Shown here: positions 10,612 through 22,384 of the stretch, piece after piece
Position numbering within the stretch: position 1 is the first letter of the stretch
How the letters are laid out: each line of letters starts with the position of its first letter
Assembly: GCA_029945375.1 (NCBI GenBank)
Contig: CM057067.1
Location: 1,612,001-1,676,000, forward strand
Length of the DNA stretch: 64,000 bases
Source: Agaricus subrufescens
Lineage: Eukaryota; Basidiomycota; Agaricomycetes; Agaricales; Agaricaceae
Direction of reading: 5' to 3'
Program-made: the position numbers and the translations under genes
Notes under the pieces: generated by a model
What the model was told of the DNA's origin: nothing
What the model saw: only the letters and a program-made list of their open reading frames with translations
Database searches by the model: none

Positions 10612-11809
10612 TCAAGCCCTCTACAGCCGATGCAGTCATTACAATAAAACCGACCGAGAACCGAAAACAACTACTTACCGAATTTGTCGTCCTCTGCAGT
10701 GCTGTCGCGAATACAGTGGTCGCTGTCTGATGCGTAGGGTGTAGCCCAGAAAACAGCGCGCCCTTCGTTCGCAGAACTTTTTCTATCCAGTCGTAATCGA
10801 CGTGATTCCCCGCTGGATCGGGAAGAATCGATTCTACGAACCCCACGGAAATACACCCCGTTTTCTGGCTGATAGCGGCAAGCATGTCCAACGTGCTCGA
10901 GTGCTTGGGGTCTGCGGTATTTAGTGGTTCCATCTCGGAGAATCTCGGTAAGGGTGTGTGGAGGGATATGATGATTTCAGACGCAACAGTACCGAATAGA
11001 AGCGTAAATGGGAAAATGAGGCTATCGGTGGGAGTGAGGACAGCCCCCATCTTCAGGCCCATGTTCGCAAACTGAAGCAGCTTACGGAGAAATGCTTCTT
11101 GAAGTCGGCGGTAACCTTTGCGTACGACTGGTAAGGGTACTGCGACATCCTCGAGGTTGGTATATGGTTTCTCAACACTTGTTGATATATTCGAAGGTCG
11201 GTGGGAAATCAAAAGGAAGTGTGTGGATGTCATGCCTTTGTGCAATACATAGTATCGCGCTTTCGCGACGGCGCGCGGAGGCCTGTGGGTAGGATATTTC
11301 CAGGTATAGTATCCCTCTAAGATTTGTAAGAGAATACCAAAGAGGATGAGAGTTCCCTCGCGTAGCTGACTGCGTGCGAAAGCCAGCAGACCGAGCATGC
11401 CTTGAAAGCAAAGCACACTAAGAACAGCTTTGTGCTGCCAAGTGAAGGACTTTGCAAAGTGAGCGTCCTCCAACTTGATTTCAGTCACACCGCTCGGCTG
11501 ATTATCGTGTGTCATGCTGTATAGTGCATGCATCCATGGCGCAACGACGGGGCGTGTGGCACCGGAATCGATATCTGAGAGTTGAAGTCCAGGAATGAGG
11601 AGGCGTTGTGGATAGTCGTCATCGACTGGATTCTCTTGCCAACCCATCGACATAGGCATCGGGAGATGTTTGCAAGCAGGGCGCAACATGTGTTTGATTC
11701 CCGTCATACGTTTGGGCATCATCATCGCCGCAACCTCTACATAGTTTCGTGATGTTTGTGGGAAGTCGTAGGGAGAGCGAGCAGCGCCATGTTGGTCGGG
11801 GGAACCCAT
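10612..11809 (-). CDS. B1: family B membrane protein, 379 residues
   Basis: Model complement(join(10612..10620,10679..11809)). The long open frame continues through a 58-nt GT-AG intron (donor TTCG|GTAAGT, acceptor CTGTAG), but B2 has the same arrangement: a first exon of exactly 1131 nt followed by a 9-nt exon encoding Arg-x-stop, so I place the intron here too. Protein: conserved N-terminal block VEVAAMMMPKRMTGIKHML (24-42), an acidic PVDDDYPQRL, hydrophobic segments at about 126-146, 149-167 and 264-283, and HKGMTSTHFLLISHR (190-204). No signal peptide is evident. I do not recognise the family. It lies 1.7 kb upstream of A2 on the same strand, the B-then-A order seen repeatedly on the right side. 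Confidence 0.7.
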
Positions 11810-12842
11810 CTGCGATTATTGGGTGTGAGCGAGAGCCGAGAGGAGAGGGTTGAGCGAGCGATTACTATCGAACTGCGGGTTCTGGAACGTGTAGAGGCTT
11901 CTGGCGTCCATTTAACCTGCGCTGTTAGGTCCCGGGCCAGGGTCTCACAAAACGGGCACTTGTTTGTTCTTGGCGGCACGAAAGCTCCGCAAGATGGATA
12001 ACATACAGACAACACTTTGACAGTATTCAATTTTTTGAGTGTTTGGTAGTCAGAGCAATAGATGAGCGCTTGCAAAGTGTTAGAGTCTAAAAGTCGAAAG
12101 TTGGTGAAAAACGGGGATATGTGCGTCACGCGCGACAACACACCACCGATGTTTGGTCTTTCCAGGCCCCAGGCCCCAGGGTTAGTTCAGTGCCGTATCT
12201 TTCGCCAGTTTCAAAAGTCTTTGAGCACTTGTACACTTGGGACTCAAGGTTTGGATCCAGCAGAATATAATCCACTGCTTGTACTGTCAGTTGACTGATA
12301 TTCTCCCATGCGGTGGAGTCCAGCTTTCGATTCTTAACAAAACCATCCATTCGTACTCGGACGTTCACACGTGGAGCCTGGCGGAATGCAATGCATTGAC
12401 AAGCCGCAGTTAAGAAATCTCTTTACGGCAGTCATAGTCCCCCTTAATTGTCCGTTCGTTCGGCGACCATGAATTTCTCCGGCGTTCTGGTACTCAATCC
12501 CCTTCATCTAATTTCTCGGAGAGCATCACCTGAAAACGCTCCCAATGCATATTGAGTTCCATACGAAATAGAATTCAAATGGATTGGAATTTCACAAGTA
12601 GCCAATAGAGAAAGAGTTGAGAAACAATGGACGAAAGGAGTATACTCATCGCTCCATGATACGGTGTAGAAAAAATTTTATTGACACCTGTCTAATTTTC
12701 TCTTTGAGAACGCTGATCACCATAGATTATAACCAGTACTACTTAGACGTTCGGATGACGTTAGTCCACATCGGTGGCCAATATCACCGATGCTAGGAAT
12801 GGTCTGAGAAGCAGACTCATGCGTTCAATAGAAGATAATTAG
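11810..12842. other. Intergenic upstream of B1
   Basis: Likely B1 promoter region, then non-coding sequence. A short ccaggccccaggcccca tandem repeat lies near 12163-12180. No gene could be supported. Confidence 0.35.
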
Positions 12843-13830
12843 TATACTGAGCGGGTGTTTCAGGAATCCTTGACCTAGGGAGGAGCCGAAAACTAGGGTA
12901 TCATGACAGCCACAAGGCAAGCATTCACACAACAATGAATTGCAAAGTTCGAAGTCGAACAACCTACTAATGCGACAACAGTCTGGCACCGGTACAATAA
13001 AGACTCGACAACCAAAATATAATTTCCTTCAAACCCATCGCACTGGGAACGATGTTTTCAAGCTCCGTTGTGTCAAGGCCATGCCGGTAACAAGAAGTGT
13101 CATAGCTATCTTTGAAACATGACAGAAACAAACTTTTCCTGTATAAGAAAAAGAAATTTAGAGGGAGGATATGAATAAAGAATCGAAAACCGAAACTGAG
13201 TTTCCTCGGCTGCAAGGATCCCATCTTATCTCCAGCACCTTTTTTTTTTGGACTTCATATATTCACATTAATAATGAACGACAATATACTGAGCGGGCGT
13301 TTCAGAGTCCAAGTTTGGATTAAGGAAGAGCCAGGAACAAGTATCGATTTAGGGTATCATGACAGCCACGAGGCGAGCCTCACGCAACAACGAATCACAT
13401 TCCAAGTCGAACAACCTAATACAACAACAGTCAGTTCGGGCCCGAGGTTCCTCCGTTGCAAGGATTCCAGCACTCACACTTGAACGAATCACACTAAGAA
13501 CCGGGGAGCCTGGCTGGAGATAAAGTCAAACAGTCTGTAAGATAAGAAACTGGGTGAATTAACGGTCAAGATATAGATGACTGTTGATTTTTATAAAGGC
13601 ACAAACACAACACCGCCCCGCGATCATGTCTGTATACTAGGAAAAGATTCATGCGGTCAATGAAAGACTATGTGCTGAGCGGGTGTTTCAGAGTTTGTTG
13701 GATTAAGGAAGTCGACAACTTGGTCGAGGGTATCACGACAGCCACGAGGCAAGCACTCACACAACAATGAATTACATTGCAGCCTAATACAACAACAGTC
13801 GGTTCAATAAAGAGTCGACTGTCAGAGGAT
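12843..13830. repeat. Three-copy imperfect direct repeat
   Basis: Copies begin near 12843, 13287 and 13672. Shared landmarks in order: a ctgagcggg.gtttcag block, agggtatca.gacagccac, gaggc.agc.ctcac.caacaa, and later cctaatacaacaacagtc followed in copies 1 and 3 by caataaagactcga/caataaagagtcga. Each copy spans roughly 150-200 bp and copy spacing is about 444 and 385 bp. No coding capacity and no obvious terminal inverted repeats. Candidate remnants of a repetitive element or a local tandem duplication. Confidence 0.6.
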
Positions 13831-13908
13831 ATAGATTACTTTTAAAACACAGCAGGAACAATCCATTCCCGTTGATTTCGTTTTATAGACACACAAAGCC
13901 ACCCACCA

Positions 13909-15735
13909 TCACGTCTGTTCCGCAACCACAAACTTCTTCTTCTCCGCTTTCGGTTTCGATTCCCCAGCCCTCGTATGTTTCCTCCTCCTCTCCTCCTTAA
14001 CTCTCTTCGCCTCCAACATCGTATGATTAAGTTTATCCGTCGACCTAACCGATTTCGGTATATGGCGAGACCTATACCATCGGGCATGATTCAGTCAATG
14101 GTAAATTGAGACGAGGCGAGGATGAGGAGCGTACCTGGATATTCTAGCGACTTCGCTATCGACAGACCACCTTTCTTTGATTTTACTACGGTACTCGATA
14201 GCAGCACGTTCTCGAGCGGTGACCACACCAAGTTTTTCGGAAGCTTTGGCTTTCCATACTCGGACGTTTCCGTCATCTGAACCTGTCATCACAAATCGCG
14301 CATCACCAGAGAATAGAGTCGATGTCACTCTAGGTAATCGAGCATCGAAGTGTAATTAGCAAAATGAAAAGGTAGGCTAAAAAAAGAAACTTGTACCTCT
14401 GCATTCGTTTTGTATGGTACACTTCCGGTTTTTGTACACCTTTCCCATCTTTAAATTGCCAAATTCGCACAGTCTTATCCCAGCCACCACTGACGAATTC
14501 CATACCGGTCGGACTCCATTCACAGCTTGTGACAGCATCTACATGTGCTTTATATATCTGTGTTGGCCGGTCGAGGTGCCTGACATCAAATGTATATAGA
14601 TTGTGATCTTCTGATGCCAAAAGAAGCAAGGTCGGTAGGGTAGGTGACCAGGAGAGTGATGTTGCTTGGAATTTCATGACCACTCGTCGTTCGGCTTTGG
14701 ATGTACGGATATCGTAGAGGGTGAATGTACGATCGGAACCGCATGACGCGAGGATTGAGGATTCGGCGAGGTTGAATTTGAGGGCGGTAATTGTTTCGAT
14801 GGAGGTAGGGAAAGTGAGGTTAGACACGGGTGCAGTTCTTCAGGGAGATGATGATGATAGTGATGGCGGTTGGCAAGGTTTGAAGCAACGAGGGATCAGA
14901 AACAGACAGATTTGTTGATAAGTGGAGTGGTAGGTCTAGATATCAAAACATACTTGGTCTCATCCCAGATTTGGACAATGTTGGAGGCCGTAGCAAAGAG
15001 ATGGTCCGATCGGTGGTGGTCAATTGCGCTGGATGGGGAAGGAGGTCAGATGATAGGTGTAGAATGGTGAACGTGAAACCTCACTTGAAAGCAGCTTTTC
15101 CGGGGAAAATATTCAGCGGTCGTGTCTATATGCGGGGTGAAAAATGGAAAAGTGAGTAGAGACGCTCGAAGTAGTACGTTTCCATAAGGACGCACTGAAG
15201 ACTCCTCGCTGTTGCTGTTGCTGACAGACCATAGCTTTACAGTACGATCAACTCCGCAGCTCAGCAACCGACTTTCGGAGGCGAAACACACGCCAGACAC
15301 CTTGCCCTTGTGCGCCTGAGGGATCCTCCTTGTTATTTGCCTGGTAGATAGATTATGTAGGATAACGTCTGGACACAGCGGTTAGAAGAGATGAAGGCTA
15401 ATATATGCTGCAAACACACCGCCGCCCCAGCTTCCACTGGCAATATTGACCATGGAATCAGGCTGCCTGGACATGGTTTCCACTGCATCAACGTGGCCTT
15501 CTAGAGCAGCAACAAAGGGTTTTGCAAATATCCGGTCCATTTTTGCGGCATTGAGAGCTCGTGTCCGCTCCCGTGCGCGGGCGAAGGGGTGCATCAGCGG
15601 GTTGAGGTTCCGCGACTGCGGGGTCGGGTCTCCGGGGCGCGTGGGGAGATGCTGCTCTGGCGCATGTTGCAGGACGGAGATCCGCTGGGGCGCAGGTCAG
15701 TTGGGTCGGGAGGCGGGCGCAAAACTTACGACCAT
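13909..15735 (-). CDS. SOF1: SOF1/DCAF13 WD40 protein of the small-subunit processome
   Basis: Model complement(join(13909..14071,14135..14329,14397..14837,14954..15028,15085..15125,15178..15368,15420..15684,15730..15735)), 458 residues, close to the family's usual length. The first exon encodes only Met-Val. The N-terminus carries the family hallmark RNLNPLMHPFARARERTRAL; WD40 repeats follow (for example GVDRTVKLWS, FPGKAAF, IVQIWDETK, SGGWDKTVRIWQ, GSDDGNVRVWKAK); the C-terminus is the Sof1-like domain with RERAAIEYRSKIKERW, SRHIPKS and a basic tail. Sof1 is a nucleolar U3 snoRNP-associated protein needed for 18S rRNA maturation; DCAF13 is also described as a CUL4 adaptor. It is transcribed divergently from the 7-TM gene across about 240 bp. 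Confidence 0.93.
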
Positions 15736-15973
15736 GACGAAGGAGGGCGATTACGTCAGCGCGACGATGGTGGACAAGCCCCTGTTGGGGACTGATAAAT
15801 CACAACACAATGTTGGGTAGCAACGCTGTCGCGGGTCCACTGCCTCTCCCACCCCTCTTTGTTTTCTCTAATCACCTGGGCCTCAGCAAGTCTGCAGTCC
15901 GGTTTTTTCCCCTTCGTTCTTTCCATCCGCACCGGCCTGCGATGCTCCGCGACAGGTCGTGAAGCCCAGTTAA
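15736..15973. promoter_or_regulatory. Shared divergent promoter region
   Basis: About 238 bp separate the start of SOF1 (minus) from the proposed start of the 7-TM gene (plus), so both promoters must lie here or overlap the first exons. No clear TATA box was seen. Confidence 0.45.
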
Positions 15974-18900
15974 ATGTCAACAACATTCTTGTCAGCCCGA
16001 CACTTTCACAACGATACCTCGCGCCCTGAATCATGCCTGTCCTTGGCTTCCAGTCTTCGTTGTCATTACTCTGGGCAAGAGTCGGAGCTCTATCATACGT
16101 TGTCAATCCTGCCTGTCGCGCTTGAAATCATCTTCACAACTGCTTTGCTTTTTACCAATTGGCGCTCCGGCTGGTGAGCACAGGTCCCCATTGTACTCAT
16201 GATCTTTTACTGATCGTGGTTATTCCCACAAAAGGCGACATCTATTTTTGGTCGCAGAAGGCTTTCTTGACTTTCTCCTTGCCTTTCTCGAGGTCCTGTC
16301 TTTCACAATACCCGCTGTGCGGCACAACATCTCTCATTTCAAGGCATTTGACCAAGCTATAGGTAGATTCCATCTCCCTCGGGATTGCACTGGCTGACAA
16401 TGATGTATTCCAGGTGCTCTGTCGTTTACACCGCTCTTCTTCTCCATGGCATTCCTCTATGTTTGGGTTCGGGCTGAATGTCTACCCACCACCCCTACCA
16501 GAGTGCAGGCCATCACCCGGTTGCTTCTCTTTCTCGTCATCCCAGCTGTCATAATCGTGAATATGATTGCTTCTTTTGTCGGCATTTCTTACGGTACGTT
16601 TCTCTTTTTCAAATTTCTTGCAATTGGACTATTACTTATTCTGTGTGCAGGGGACGGTCATAATCATGTCAACGTCACTTTCACCCGTCCAAAAGATTTT
16701 TTTATTTGGACATTCTTCTCTTCCCTCACCCTGGCTCTTCTCGCTCTCTTCAAAACCTCGTGTCTGGGTTTTGCGTTCTACCGTCTCATTCGAGCCGCCT
16801 TCACTCAGCGCTACTTTGAAACCACTTCCAAGGATGCTGCTGTCCTGTTCAAGGGAATCGGTTGGATGAATGGCGGCATATTCCTCGGCGCAATTGAGTC
16901 GATCGTGGGTTTCGATTTTTACGGAATACCTATTGCATACGTGCGGAGGGTGATGAAATTGTTGTCCTTGGCGTTGATATGTATTGGTGTTGCCAAAGGG
17001 TGCGCCCCCGCCTTCATGCAAGTTTCACGGCTCACTCTCATCGTTGATTTTTTTTTTTCAGGATCGATGAGGTCCAAGACTTTGGCGAAATACGTAATGA
17101 ACTTCGGGAGTGTCGCTCCGCCGAGGGAAACTTCAGACGGTCCAAACTACGTGAACTCATCTCCAACCCCCGATTCAGTACATTTCGTCAATTGTCACCT
17201 ACTGCCACTGCTTTCCACGCCCGCCCACGTGCACCCTTTGTTACCTCCCAGAATTTCGCCAACGCTGCATCCATCCGTGGCTCTCACCCGTATGCAACCG
17301 GTGATCTCCCGAATACAAAGCACTCTCCGGGGATTCGCGCCATATCATTCATTCCGCCACCCTCTACCGCCAGCCCAAGTATCAACCTCCCAGACGCTAG
17401 TCCTAGGCCATCGTTACAAAATGGACTTCCAGGAATGTCTACATTCGCGCGGGTGAAGGAAAAGCAGATGTCGGAACGCCCCCGAAGGCGGGTGACAATA
17501 TATTACAACGACGGAACACCAACTCTACATCTTTCCCTTCCCTCTCTCGACTTCTTGTATCCCACTGATTTTGCTGAGGCCAAACGTTGGTCGAGGGGTA
17601 AAGTGCCAAGACCGCGTAAGAAGTATCCCAATCAAACAGCGGGGAAATCGAGGTTCAGCACATCTAGTGAATCCCTGGTAGACCCAGATTCAGTTTCGGT
17701 CTATCCTGCGTCGACGGTTGATCATCGTACTCGAAGATCTGGGGTCGGGTATAAGTCTGGAGAGGACTCTTATGATTCCTCTCCCCGGCGCTATACCACA
17801 TTTGAAGCGCGGAATTTGGGCCGTGATGGTGTCAACAAGAATACACTCTCAACTCCAACACATCTCAGCTTTACCCAGCGCTACTCTAACATTTCTGATT
17901 CATCCGGACTTTCTGCTGCTCATGCTGAAATTGTTGACGCACCTCGTAGACAGCTGTCTTTTAGAGGAGGCAAGTCGGCATTGGCGAGAGCAGTGTTCTA
18001 TCCTGCCCCGGGAGCGAATGTTGCTATAGCTCTAACTAGAGATAAGGAGGAGGAGGAGGAGGAGGCTACGCCAGCGCCTGGTCCGATACGTAAATTACCT
18101 CATCTTCCCAATCCTCCCTTGAAAATGGATGAGAGTAAACTTCTCATCAATCGACGACTGTCACCGCTACATCTTGCACCTATCAAAACCCCCAGTCCTG
18201 TCCTACTTTCACGGCCCCCCTCTCCGCGTCAACGGCTGTCTGTCATGGGTGAAGACAGTAGTGTTATCTCCGTAACGGCAATTTCTCCTACCGAGGAGGA
18301 AATGGAGCCTGGAAAGAGGCAGTCCAGGAGGAAAGCTTCGGAGTATAGTGTCCGTAGTATTCAAGAGACGCTCCAAGCTGTGAGGGAGATGGCGGTCAAG
18401 TTTCCTGTGCTCCCTCCAACAGCCGTTGGTATGGCTGGTCAAATGGGGAACGATTCATCGTCTTCACGTTACGCGCGGCCTTCTACAGTGGGAAGCACGG
18501 ATACAGAAGACTTTATCAAGACTAGGATTCCAGCGGAGATGAAGATGAAGGGTAGACCAGTTTCTGCTAGCCGATCGGCGTTACTTTTCAAGAATACTCC
18601 TCCGGGAACGCGATTATCTGTACAACAACCACTTCCATCTCCTCTTCGCGCGCGGCACGATCAGAAAACGATAGACCCACTTTTTAATGAGACTGATAAC
18701 GCTGTGATGACTCCAAGTTTATCAGCGACAAGTCCACTTTCGCCGTTATCTATGTCTGTTAAATTGAGGCATCCACAATCGTTGGTCTCAACTGCGAATG
18801 CACGGTCTTCGACGATTGGGTCGCCGCCTATTGTTAAACCGACGCCGTACCATGATGGGATGGATACTATTGATTTTGGAACTGCGTTAAAGGAGTGGGG

Positions 18901-19300
18901 GATGGGTGGTGGGCAGAGGAGGGCGGGCGTACGAGTCACTGGAGATCTTTCGACCATAGTTGGGTCTGCGGAGAGAACTCAACAACGAGGGGAACGATAT
19001 AGTACTGCGGATTCGGAGAATTTAGGTGAAATGCCTGAAGAGCTCAAACAGTTTAGGCGGGTGTCGCAGGAGACTAGTATCACTGTTGGATCTGTGAATG
19101 AGGATTGTGCTTTGGCTCGGATTAAGAGTATAGGGAATGCTCCGAGGAGGGTGAGGCCTCAGCCGGTTGTGGGTCATAGGACTATGGGTAGTTTGCATCT
19201 TCATCCGTTTGTTGTATCCCCTGACCCGAGGGATGAACCGATGCCGGCTGTGAGGTTGGGTGGGAGTAGGGATGGTTTGGACTCGGATGCGGTTGTTTAG
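15974..19300 (+). CDS. Putative 7-TM membrane protein with long Ser/Pro-rich cytosolic tail
   Basis: Model join(15974..16173,16235..16362,16414..16593,16651..16999,17062..19300), 1031 residues; all junctions are GT-AG and in frame. The N-terminal third holds about seven hydrophobic helices, including LEIIFTTALLF, FLDFLLAFLEVLSF, ALSFTPLFFSMAFLYVWV, LLLFLVIPAVIIVNMIASF, FFSSLTLALLALF, GGIFLGAIESIVGF and LSLALICIGV. After IDEVQDFGEIRNELRE comes a tail of about 700 residues rich in Ser, Pro and Arg, with a short Glu run (near 18046-18063) and many phosphorylatable SP/TP sites. The topology suggests a receptor-like protein, but I do not recognise a named family. The 5' end is uncertain: an ATG at 16033 in another frame gives a plausible hydrophobic start but stops before the first splice site. 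Confidence 0.65.
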
Positions 19301-19316
19301 GATGGTGGTACTAGTG

Positions 19317-19390
19317 GTTTGGTGTGAAGGAGAGTTTTGGTGTGTGAAGGGGAGATTTGGTGTTTGAAGGGGGGATTTGGTGGATTCGGT
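19317..19390 (+). repeat. Degenerate short tandem repeat in the 3' flank of the 7-TM gene
   Basis: About three imperfect copies of a GT-rich ~20-bp unit of the form tttggtgtgtgaagggga just after the stop codon. Probably 3' UTR. Confidence 0.45.
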
Positions 19391-20387
19391 ACTGGTGCAA
19401 GATTTTCACAAGGGTTGAGCCTTAAAGCTTGAAGGATGGGTGTGGTTGGAAGGTATTTCGTGTTGTCCCTTTTTTTTTTTCCTTTTTCTTTTTCTTGGGT
19501 AACGCGAAAATTGGTAGGATATCGATGATACTTTTTGGGTCATTAGTTTTTATTTTATTTTATTCTTTTTTGTTCTTTTTCCTCTTGGAGGATTATCTTT
19601 GTGTAATTCTTTTTGTTGGAATAAATTGAGCGGAAATGTAGCTTATATAAAATATTTATATGCCTTTACGGCGATCAAACTTCTGCGTTGTCATTTGTTG
19701 GTGTTTAATGCGTCATAAAGGGGGGTATGAGTAGTGATCCGCACCACTTCTGCCACCCCTCCCTGTGTCTCCACTGTTATTTCCGGCTGGTAGTCCGATC
19801 ATATGTTTCGAAAGATGTGGCGACGATCATGACAAGTCACTCCGCAATCCGAAGTTCCTTGGCATCGTAGACTCTCGGCCAAGTCGCCACCCGAAATATC
19901 TTAATGCCGGGATGATAAATTAGGTGTGCCCGACACCGTGCCCGACGGCCTTTGACCGGTTTACGTCAGACAAAAAGCGCAACTATATTAGCAACATTGA
20001 AATCGCTCGAAATTTGGAGAGGCCTTCAGGATTTGAGAACAATAGCTTGGATCGTCGACTTGGAGACAGTTGGGCTATTTGTCTAAAGTCACCACTGCCA
20101 CTGCCCTCATCTAGCACGCCACTGAAAATGCGTAGAGTCTATAAGCTTTCTCTCTCTCACCTTGTACATCCCCTTTGCAAAGGTCGATAGTATCAGCACT
20201 ACCCGGTATCAGCTTTATACGACTTTTGGGCTTTACTTGCGTAATTGCGAGATCTTTTATTTTGCTGCGCTGATGATGGGTACACGGGACATTCCAGGCG
20301 ATATGTTGTCGGTACCGCTTGAAGATGTGGCGGTTTGGTGGCATGAAGATAGGGATAGTAGCTCTACCTGGTTTCTGTCGAGATTTG
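19391..20387. other. Intergenic, 3' UTR of the 7-TM gene then upstream region of D1
   Basis: T-rich stretch 19470-19600, likely 3' UTR. No gene seen. The block immediately upstream of D1 is listed separately. Confidence 0.4.
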
Positions 20388-20438
20388 TAAAGGCTTTGGT
20401 GCGTAGCGATTCTCAAGACAACATTACTTTTTTTCTTG
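20339..20438 (+). promoter_or_regulatory. Conserved 5' block of the D genes with a short uORF (D1 copy)
   Basis: Nucleotide similarity in front of exon 1 is shared by D1, D2 (about 22200-22300), D3 (about 24565-24664) and D4 (about 27208-27310): gcatgaagat, then taaagg..ttggtgcgta and ttctcaagacaa.att. In D1, D2 and D4 the catgaag ATG opens a frame beginning Met-Lys; it is 15 codons in D1 and 13 in D2 but longer in D4. D3 has a TATTTAAA box (24610-24617). I read this as core promoter and 5' leader, although a coding exon is not excluded. Confidence 0.45.
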
Positions 20439-21387
20439 ATGTATATCTTTTTCCAGATTTCGAAGGTGAGGCACCTATATTTACGTTCAAGAGTTAATCT
20501 TACAGTGGCACAGATAGTTTTCAATTGCCTATCCAAATACTTCGTCACTTTCGCAGTTGTACATGCCAACTCTATAAGGGCATACGGCTCTCCGATCCAA
20601 GCAAGAGAGGTTGCCCTAAGTAATAACGGCCTACATCAACTTTATCGGAGGGAGGAATCTGGCAGATACAGCAGCGTGAGCTATCTGAATCTTTTCAATT
20701 AAACCCCTGCTAACCAGTATGCCAGTTGCGTATAATTATTCCCGTTACTCTTGGTGTCTGTCTGGCGCTTTTTATTGCGCTATATATTAACTCCAAAAAG
20801 AAGGATACACGACCTAGGGTGCGTGTAGCTCGTGGTCTCCGGGAGAGCATGCAGGCGGGACTTGCACAGCTCAACAACATCTCACGCACCAATAACCGGC
20901 GCCAGAGTCAAAATGCATCGGGGACTGGAAGAACGGAGAGGCCACAACGAGAATATTCTACGCACTCGTTGCCGCCTTATGCAAAAGAACCTGGTGAATC
21001 TGAACAAGTTATACTTCAGTTAGTCTTCTTTCAAATCTTGTATTGTGTCTGAGCTTATGCTCCGTGATCTCTAGTACAGTTGAAATTCCTCCAGCGGACC
21101 GGCGGATCGATAGCATCGATGAAGAGGGAGGAACATCTGCTGAAAATGTTCAAGAGTCTCAGCCTCCATCTGAATCAATGCCTACCAACCCTTCTGAAAA
21201 CATTACGGCAGATAGCTCGTCATCAATCCCTCCGGAACATTACCATAGACCGTCAGGAAATGACACCGCCATGAGAGTAGAGGCTGTGGATAACCATGAC
21301 TCAGCTACTCCTGGTTTACAAAGAGAAGCTCCACCGCCTTATGTGGAGGCGGCAGGCCCTCAGGCTGGGGCCCGGCGACTAGCGTGA
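20439..21387 (+). CDS. D1: single-pass membrane protein with two PY motifs
   Basis: Model join(20439..20465,20514..20675,20726..21018,21075..21387), 264 residues. Exons 1-2 give a signal peptide ending in HANS, then a short ectodomain (AYGSPIQ, LHQLYRRE). Exon 3 starts with a TM helix IIIPVTLGVCLALFIALYI and a basic stop-transfer, then a tail with LPPYAKEPGE. Exon 4 ends with PPPYVEAAG. LPxY and PPxY are the classical ligands of WW domains in Rsp5/Nedd4-type ubiquitin ligases, so an adaptor or an Rsp5-regulated membrane protein is plausible; this is inference. Exon 4 uses a CTAG acceptor, giving two extra residues relative to the paralogues. It is the first of four tandem copies. Confidence 0.7.
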
Positions 21388-22251
21388 AGTAGGTCATAAG
21401 TGATTTTGCTGTGCTGGAAGCGACAACTATGATGACGAACTTGAAACGCGGATTTGAATTATGTGTAAATTTTGGGCTATTGATTACTCTATGGTGATGG
21501 GCGAATTCCCTTAATCTGATATTACATCTGGAGTAGTATACTTTTGCTAATGGTCAGGCTATATGTCTACTAATATATGATTTTCTGCCAGCCTCGAGTA
21601 GAAGTTTGCCACAACCTGTACAAACGATTTGCAAAGCGAGTGTTATAGCGCTCGCAGCCACACTGATGACTCTTCCACAAGGAGAAAAACTAATAATAAA
21701 TCCAATGTTATACTTCATTCTTCGGCATTCAGTCTCTGGGGAACGACTTGGACAAGCAATGGGCAACTATCTATGTGAGTACTTTACCTATTTAATATCC
21801 TAGAATTGTAAAAACGTTCAGCCGTCCTGATTTACAAATAAAGTAGCCCCTGCTGCGACTATCCACTTGGAGTATATAATCATATCTAGAGCCCCGCTTT
21901 GTGATCACGAGGCTCCCCCGCAGTATACTTGGAAATCTTTTTTTGGCAAGCCTATCACCTGTCCTCGATTTGTCTCCTTGGAGTGCCTGAAAGCCATTTT
22001 TGTCCATTGATGCCGTGGGCGTGTGTGGAATCACAAGCCTGGGCATTATATAACCTTGCTAATGTCTTATCATACTGCCTTTGTGTCATTTTCACACGAC
22101 TTTGAATTTGGGTGTCATAACTGTGGTCTCTATTTCACGGCAATGATTACCCGAAGCGCTGCAGCCAATACGTCGCCAAAAGAGGATGAGAAGATTCAGT
22201 TACATGAAGAAACCGATTGTGTCTCTAATTTGTCTGGGTCGCTGAGTACGC
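21388..22251. other. Intergenic between D1 and D2
   Basis: No gene recognised. The plus-strand open frame covering 22023-22448 overlaps D2 exon 2 in a different frame and is not taken as real. Confidence 0.4.
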
Positions 22252-22384
22252 TAAAGACATGGGCACGTACATTTCTCATGACGAATTTCACGTTTCTGAC
22301 GTGTGATCCTGCTCTAGCTTCAGCTTTTGAAGCGCGTAAGATACCCCTAAGTTTGATCGAGAATGAAATCTTATCAAGTATCAG

